DNA of 55,673 nt from NCBI GenBank assembly GCA_050486105.1, contig JBJHCR010000004.1, positions 1 through 55,673 of the forward strand. The letters run 5' to 3'. Source of the DNA: JAEXNA01 sp050486105. GTDB taxonomy: Bacteria > Vulcanimicrobiota > Xenobia > Xenobiales > JADMJV01. This document shows, one piece after another, positions 50,982-55,673 of the stretch. Made by a program: the position numbers and the translations under genes. The notes below the pieces were generated by a model. It made no database searches, was not told where the DNA came from, and saw only the letters and a program-made list of their open reading frames with translations. Each line of letters starts with the position of its first letter. Positions within the stretch are counted from its first letter, which is position 1.

Positions 50982-53900
50982 TTGTCTGCAACCGAAACCT
51001 TAACCGCGAAAGAGCTTGGAGTGCCAAACCTTCCCACTGGCGCTCCTTCTCATCTTGAGCATCTCTTGGATGAGCTGAACGAGTCTCTAGAACTCGATGC
51101 TCCCGGCACTTCCCTGAGGGTTCTACGCAGGACTTTCAATTTTCTGGCCTCCTACTTCGCCGACTTGGTGGAGGGTGTGAGTTCGGTATTCGGTGAACTC
51201 AACTTCCAGTTCACGAGACCCGGTGACGCCGATGAAGCTGTGATCGTCATTCAGAAAGGCTTGGCCTTTCTGCAATCGGACGCGCCCCAAGAGTTGCCGG
51301 AGGTTCGGGCCCTAGTCGATACCTTTTATGAGAATGGCAGTCCCAAGAAGTTTGCACGCATCGTTGGGGTGGGCGGTAAACCGCGTCGTGGGACTATGCC
51401 TCTCGAGAAGTTCGTTTCCGCTCCAATACCGGTTCGCAAGAAATGTGTTCTTGAGGTCAAGGCCCACATTCCCTACTTGAGAGAGTGGCTCGAGGCTGCT
51501 TCGAGCCTCTTCGCTAACGCAGGTATTGTTTCAGAACGAACTTCCCTGGAAGGGAAGCAGATCATCAAGGTGCAGATCGGCAACCAATTGGTCGAAGCAG
51601 GCAAGAGAATCGAAGTCAGCGCCTGTCCTCTTTGCATTCCTGAAAAGGAGATAGACGTCCCGCTTTCCCTATACGACCGCTCTGTGTTTTTCTTTGTCCC
51701 TCAGAAGGCGCCTAGGTTTCTGACGGAGATTCTCGATCGCCTCGGCGAGGCCATGGAAAAAGCGGATCCTGTCGCCGGGTGTCTGGAATTGCGAAATGCT
51801 CTGGAGTTCTTGATTCGATACTTCGCTGGCGTTTCGTCTAAAGTATGCGACGAACTCGATAGCCTTCCTGAGTCGGCAGAGGCTTTGTTGGAGCAGAGCC
51901 AGTCTATCACGGCTTCTGAGCAATTGCTCAATAACTGCCTCGAGATACTGCAAAAGAAGCCAGACTTTCTGGCCGCCAAGACCATCACCTCAATCTTTTT
52001 TCGCAGGAATGAGCTTTTCGAATATGTCCCTCGATGGCACACCGAGATCCTTTCCTTGAACGGACAGCTTTCCGCCTGGTGTCAACTTGAGCCTGGGTAT
52101 GGCGAACTCGAAGACCCGGAAGTGTGCAAAGTTGAATTCGAAAAACATGTAACCACTCTTCGAGAATGGTTGGTGGCCCTTGGCAGTTATCTTCAGAGCA
52201 CCGAACACTTCTTTCAAGAAGTCAAACGAGACGGGAAAGTCGAGTTCAGTTTGAGGATCGGTGACAGGTTCCTCGAAGTCACCGAACCGGGGTATGTCCT
52301 TTGGGTCAATAATCCGCGCCCGGAAGGGGAAGTCGTCCATTCGGAGGCGGGAAGCGAGACGAAGCCTCTCATTCGAGAGTCGGTGGACATCCCCAAAGGT
52401 ACTCCAGTGGTCTTGAGCCGGATATTGACCAGGATGGATCTTTATCTGAGACTAGGGGATCCCATCGAGTCGTGCGTCTCGCTTCGCGATGCTTTGGATT
52501 ACCTCACCAGATATTTTGCGGGCCTTGCCGCTGCTGCTTTTCGACAGTTGGGCTCCCTGCCAGTTGAAGCCGAACAGTTAGCCCAGCAGAGTTTGTCTAT
52601 TCATGATTGCGAGAGACTTCTCATACTTTCCCTGCGTTCCATCGGCCATGAGTCGGACGAGAAACTCGGACTGGCCGTGCGCAACGTGTTCTACTATGTC
52701 GATGAGTTTTCAAAGCAGGAGAAGCCGACGGGGTCTCACGCTCGGCTGCTGGCTTTCGATGCCGACCCCACCAGCAAGATGCAGAATCTAGCCGATTTCT
52801 GTGCCTTGAAGCCAGGCGAAGGGGCTCTGTCTCATCCGGCTCGCTCAAAGCGGGAATTGGAACGATTTCTTCCTACTCTTCGGGATTGGTTGGCTATGGC
52901 TGAACCATTCTTCAGAGACGCCACTCATCACGAAGAGCCTCCCGATGAAGAGGGCAAAACTGAGCTCGTGGTCGAGTACGGAGACTACTATCTGGAGTTG
53001 GTCGAACCCGACTATGTTTTCTATATTCGACCCGGGGCCGACGAGATTCCGGATGTTGAGGCTCCAGAACTTCCCTCTCCTGATTCGCTGCTAGACGAGG
53101 ATCTGGTCGATGAACCGGTCCATAGAAAGAGTCCCGAGGAAGCTGCTCGAGAGCGTCCGTTTCTGGTGCACCGCGTGGACCTGATAGGAGAACGTCAGAA
53201 CTCTCGAGGGGTCAAGTGTCAGGCGGGCTATATCATCTTAACCAACGCGGGAGGAGGGACCCTTTCAGGGAACGCCGTCACTACCGACGACTCTCTCGAG
53301 GTGGAACCTGCGCGCTTTCGAGGCAACAAAGTTCAACTCTCCTACTGGGTTGACACCGAATCTTTGCCCGACAACTTCGAAGTTTTCATTCTCCTGAAGA
53401 CAGCCCAAGAAGAGCGCTCCATCTCGGTCTACGAGATGATCGGGCAGGCTAAGGCTTCACCCATCACTCCCGGTTTTGCCATGTTCAAGATGGTGGCTTC
53501 TGTCGTTTTTTGGATAGGCGCCTTTATTTCCGTTTTCCACGGGGTGACCGCCTATGTGGACGGTCGTATGCTCGAAACTGTCGGACGCGGCTACCATACC
53601 CTAAAACTTTTCCAGGACGCTCCAGAGGCCATCAGCGCGGTCATGTATTGGACTCTGTCAGTGGGCTATTTTTATCTTTTTCTGGCTGGCATAGTTCCGG
53701 TGATCATCGCCAGAATGTTCAGGAAGTTTCCGCCCAATATCCAAGCCCTCTTGGAAGGGCGTCGGCGTCTGTTGATGGTCAGCCCTTGTTGGGTGATCAT
53801 ACCCCTCATTTTTACCCCGGTTCTCAGCAATCAGTTGACCGCGGCCTCGTCGCAGTTCTTGGGTTTTGACCTTTACGGAATGTTGATCTACTTTATCGGA

Positions 53901-54047
53901 CTCAACCTCCTGTCGACCCTGTATCAGGAATTGTCGATCACCGAACGCCTCGACGATTGGATTCTCGACCCCGCGGTACGAACGGGTGTCAGTTGGGTTG
54001 CCTGGTTTGTTTTTCTGACGACAGTGCTTTTGGGGGTCTCAACGTGA
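50982..54047 (+). CDS. Undescribed membrane protein with three tandem helical repeats, coupled to oleB
   Basis: A 1021-aa protein of no family I recognise. Three repeats of about 200 to 240 residues start near residues 25, 245 and 475, with cores such as DPVAGCLELRNALEFLIRYFAG and DPIESCVSLRDALDYLTRYFAG. Each ends in a REWL/RDWL helix followed by a strand pair of the type RIGDRFLEVTEPGYVLWV. Repeat 1 is the most diverged. Then comes a beta domain (about 725-825: FLVHRVDLIGERQ, GYIILTNAGGGTLSG), and four or five membrane segments from about 835 to 1020. No signal peptide; the repeats are probably cytoplasmic. TTG start after AAGGGGAAGAGCG. It overlaps oleB by 4 bp, so it belongs to the lipid pathway, perhaps as scaffold or exporter. 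Confidence 0.85.
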   Translation: MSATETLTAKELGVPNLPTGAPSHLEHLLDELNESLELDAPGTSLRVLRRTFNFLASYFADLVEGVSSVFGELNFQFTRPGDADEAVIVIQKGLAFLQSDAPQELPEVRALVDTFYENGSPKKFARIVGVGGKPRRGTMPLEKFVSAPIPVRKKCVLEVKAHIPYLREWLEAASSLFANAGIVSERTSLEGKQIIKVQIGNQLVEAGKRIEVSACPLCIPEKEIDVPLSLYDRSVFFFVPQKAPRFLTEILDRLGEAMEKADPVAGCLELRNALEFLIRYFAGVSSKVCDELDSLPESAEALLEQSQSITASEQLLNNCLEILQKKPDFLAAKTITSIFFRRNELFEYVPRWHTEILSLNGQLSAWCQLEPGYGELEDPEVCKVEFEKHVTTLREWLVALGSYLQSTEHFFQEVKRDGKVEFSLRIGDRFLEVTEPGYVLWVNNPRPEGEVVHSEAGSETKPLIRESVDIPKGTPVVLSRILTRMDLYLRLGDPIESCVSLRDALDYLTRYFAGLAAAAFRQLGSLPVEAEQLAQQSLSIHDCERLLILSLRSIGHESDEKLGLAVRNVFYYVDEFSKQEKPTGSHARLLAFDADPTSKMQNLADFCALKPGEGALSHPARSKRELERFLPTLRDWLAMAEPFFRDATHHEEPPDEEGKTELVVEYGDYYLELVEPDYVFYIRPGADEIPDVEAPELPSPDSLLDEDLVDEPVHRKSPEEAARERPFLVHRVDLIGERQNSRGVKCQAGYIILTNAGGGTLSGNAVTTDDSLEVEPARFRGNKVQLSYWVDTESLPDNFEVFILLKTAQEERSISVYEMIGQAKASPITPGFAMFKMVASVVFWIGAFISVFHGVTAYVDGRMLETVGRGYHTLKLFQDAPEAISAVMYWTLSVGYFYLFLAGIVPVIIARMFRKFPPNIQALLEGRRRLLMVSPCWVIIPLIFTPVLSNQLTAASSQFLGFDLYGMLIYFIGLNLLSTLYQELSITERLDDWILDPAVRTGVSWVAWFVFLTTVLLGVST

Positions 54048-54928
54048 ACACAAACCTGTCCTTGCCTCCAAAGCTTCAGGACGAGTTTCCGTTCCAGTCG
54101 CGTTTTTTTAGGACCTCGTCGGGTTTTTCTATGCATTACGTGGACGAGGGAAGCGGCGACCCCTTCCTTTTTGTTCACGGCAACCCGACTTGGTCATTCA
54201 CTTTTCGAGCTCTCATCGGTCACTTTCGCTCCGGAATGAGAACGGTGGCCTGCGACCACATCGGCTGTGGGCTTTCCGATAAGCCCCAGGATTTCGAGTA
54301 TCGCCTGGAACAGCACATCGCTCACTTGGAGGAACTGGTCCTTGACCTCGACCTCCAGGGGATACGTCTGCTGGTTCACGACTGGGGAGGGGCCATAGGA
54401 TTGGGAGTGGCCGGTCGGCACCCCGAACGTTTCAAGCAACTCATCATGACCAACACGGCGGCTTTTCGGTCCAGCCACATGCCTTGGCTGCTTCGGGTAG
54501 CCAAGACGCCTCATCTCGGCCAGCTCATGATTCGTGGATTCAACGCGTTTGCCGGGTTGACTCCGGTTCTCGGAGCCGCTGAGCCGAAACGTCTGAGCGA
54601 AGTTGCCCGAATGGGTTTGATTTTTCCTTATGATTCCTGGTCCTCAAGAATTGCCACCTATCGGTTCGTTGCCGATATCCCGACCTTGGAGACCCACCCG
54701 AGCTTTTCTACCTTGCAAGGGGTGGAAGACGGTCTCTCACGGCTGACGTCGCTTCCGACTTTGCTTCTCTGGGGGGAGCAGGATTGGGTTTTTACCCCCC
54801 ACTTCTTGCGTCGTTTTCTCGACTTTTTCCCTGGCGCCGAGGCGCGCAGCTACCCAGATTGCGGGCATTTGCTGATGGAAGAGGCGCCAGAGAGAATGAT
54901 CGCCGAGATCGAGGCCGTATTCTCTTGA
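54044..54928 (+). CDS. oleB: OleB-type beta-lactone decarboxylase (haloalkane dehalogenase-like fold)
   Basis: A 294-aa alpha/beta hydrolase. Its nucleophile is an aspartate, D113 in LLVHDWGGAIGLG, as in haloalkane dehalogenases and OleB rather than serine hydrolases. Other family segments are FLFVHGNPTWSFTFR (oxyanion region), CDHIGCGLSDKP, LLLWGEQDWVFTP (acid) and DCGHLLMEEAPE (His). OleB removes CO2 from a cis-beta-lactone to give the internal olefin in head-to-head hydrocarbon synthesis. The GTG at 54044 overlaps the upstream stop (GTGA), and its own stop overlaps the next start, so the three genes are coupled. A plain haloalkane dehalogenase is the alternative, but the adjoining oleC argues for OleB. 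Confidence 0.92.
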   Translation: MNTNLSLPPKLQDEFPFQSRFFRTSSGFSMHYVDEGSGDPFLFVHGNPTWSFTFRALIGHFRSGMRTVACDHIGCGLSDKPQDFEYRLEQHIAHLEELVLDLDLQGIRLLVHDWGGAIGLGVAGRHPERFKQLIMTNTAAFRSSHMPWLLRVAKTPHLGQLMIRGFNAFAGLTPVLGAAEPKRLSEVARMGLIFPYDSWSSRIATYRFVADIPTLETHPSFSTLQGVEDGLSRLTSLPTLLLWGEQDWVFTPHFLRRFLDFFPGAEARSYPDCGHLLMEEAPERMIAEIEAVFS

Positions 54929-55673
54929 ATATTGTTGAGCGCTTCGAAGAAGTGGCGAGAGCTGAACCAACGCGTTTGGCTATCGTTGACAAGACGAGGC
55001 GATTCAGTTTAGCGCGGCTACTTTGGGAGGTAGATCGTCAGGCCCTTAGACTCAAAGAGATCGGCTTTGATTTCGGGGACACATCTCTGATTCTTCTCAA
55101 GAATTCTGCTGAGTTCGTAGCAAATATCTTCGCCCTTTTTAAGCTCGGGGTGAAACCCGTGTTAGTCGACCCAGGGATGGGTTTGGGCCGTTTCCTTAAA
55201 GTCATTGAGGAGGTCGAACCCACGGCTCTCATCGGTATTCCCAGGGCCTTAGCTCTCAAGAAGCTTTCTCCGAAGTCTTTCCGCAAGGTCAAGAAAGTGG
55301 CTTGTTGGGGCCATTTCCCAGAGGTGCCGGATCTCAGGCGAGGTGGAAGGTGTCAGACCCTGGAGCCTTTCCAAGCCACAGACCAAGATGTGGCAGCTAT
55401 TCTCTTCACTTCTGGTAGCACTGGTCCAGCCAAGGGAGTGGTCTACACTCACGGGATCTTCAGCCAGCAACTCGATGTTTTGCGCACCGTCTATGGGTTC
55501 GGCCCGAAGGATATCGATCTTCCTGGATTTCCGCTGTTCGGATTATTTAGTACTGCTTTAGGCGTGACTTGTGTCATTCCTAGACTGGATCCGAGCAGAC
55601 CTGCTCAGTGCGAACCCCTGCAGTTGATTCGTCAGATTCATGAGTTTGGAGTCAATTCTTTGCAAGGCTCTCC
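54925..55673 (+). CDS. oleC: OleC-type beta-lactone synthetase (C-terminus cut by window edge)
   Basis: N-terminal 249 residues of an ANL-superfamily adenylating enzyme; no stop before the window end. It begins NIVERFEEVARAEPTRLAIV, then GVKPVLVDPGMG, the AMP-binding P-loop LFTSGSTGPAKGVVYTHG, and the stretch FPLFGLFSTALGVTCVIP with DPSRPAQ, which is characteristic of OleC rather than generic acyl-CoA ligases. OleC converts a 2-alkyl-3-hydroxy acid to a cis-beta-lactone using ATP. The TTG start overlaps the oleB stop (TTGA). An oleD-type reductase and oleA would be expected close by outside the window. Confidence 0.93.
   Translation, partial: MNIVERFEEVARAEPTRLAIVDKTRRFSLARLLWEVDRQALRLKEIGFDFGDTSLILLKNSAEFVANIFALFKLGVKPVLVDPGMGLGRFLKVIEEVEPTALIGIPRALALKKLSPKSFRKVKKVACWGHFPEVPDLRRGGRCQTLEPFQATDQDVAAILFTSGSTGPAKGVVYTHGIFSQQLDVLRTVYGFGPKDIDLPGFPLFGLFSTALGVTCVIPRLDPSRPAQCEPLQLIRQIHEFGVNSLQGS

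Noticed and set aside
54044..54928. Haloalkane dehalogenase for the Asp-nucleophile hydrolase
   Set aside because: The fold and HDWGG motif fit either, but direct coupling to a clear OleC-type gene makes OleB much more likely.
1..55673. CRISPR arrays, tRNA/rRNA genes, insertion sequences, phage or integrase genes
   Set aside because: No regularly spaced direct repeats outside coding repeats, no RNA gene signatures and no transposase or integrase motifs were seen.

Overview
The window is a bacterial chromosome segment, fairly GC-rich and densely coded, with many 4-base start/stop overlaps and frequent GTG and TTG starts. There are no rRNA or tRNA genes, phage genes, insertion sequences or CRISPR arrays. 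A type IV pilus/type II secretion inner-membrane protein, lipoprotein-type and exported proteins, a Wzx-like flippase and a myxobacterial-style polyunsaturated fatty acid (PUFA) synthase point to an environmental, probably didermic bacterium from a poorly characterised lineage. I cannot fix the phylum from the sequence. Several genes have a -10 box only 6 to 10 nt before the start codon, so leaderless mRNAs are probably common in this organism.

Layout. (1) 1-6.3 kb, housekeeping and transport: ffh (leftward, cut by the edge), a penicillin-interacting serine hydrolase lipoprotein, RNase E/G, an AtoE-type short-chain fatty acid transporter and a secreted endonuclease/exonuclease/phosphatase. 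(2) 6.3-8.8 kb: a helical zinc-ribbon protein divergent from an extraordinary Met-rich protein with a CHAP/NlpC-like C-terminus, followed by a small partner gene. (3) 8.8-20.1 kb: envelope genes, comprising a flippase, three members of a family of large polytopic membrane proteins with beta-sandwich tails, a DUF4105-like protein and a single-span membrane protein. (4) 20.1-25.3 kb, a defence and repair patch: the scar of a MocR-type gene, an RHH/PIN toxin-antitoxin pair, an alkylation-repair operon (Ada-AlkA, Ogt, macro domain), an alpha/beta hydrolase and a Phd/PIN pair. (5) 25.3-31.5 kb: a methyltransferase coupled to a fourth member of the large membrane protein family, a GspF/PilC protein, an XRE-type regulator and a small glycine-rich membrane protein. 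(6) 31.6-55.7 kb, lipid island, all rightward: wax ester synthase/DGAT, HMG-CoA reductase with an unusual N-terminal domain, PfaD-type enoyl reductase, PfaA-type megasynthase (KS-AT-5xACP-KR-DH), PfaC-type megasynthase (KS-CLF-AT-four hotdog folds), a 1021-residue triple-repeat membrane protein, OleB and OleC (cut by the edge).

The standout is region 6. The PUFA synthase would make a highly unsaturated acyl chain. OleC (beta-lactone synthetase) and OleB (beta-lactone decarboxylase) finish head-to-head olefin synthesis. Placing them in one gene series, with an undescribed membrane protein translationally coupled to oleB, suggests a dedicated pathway for very-long-chain polyunsaturated hydrocarbons or related lipids. 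OleA, OleD and a phosphopantetheinyl transferase are not in the window; oleA/oleD may lie just to the right.
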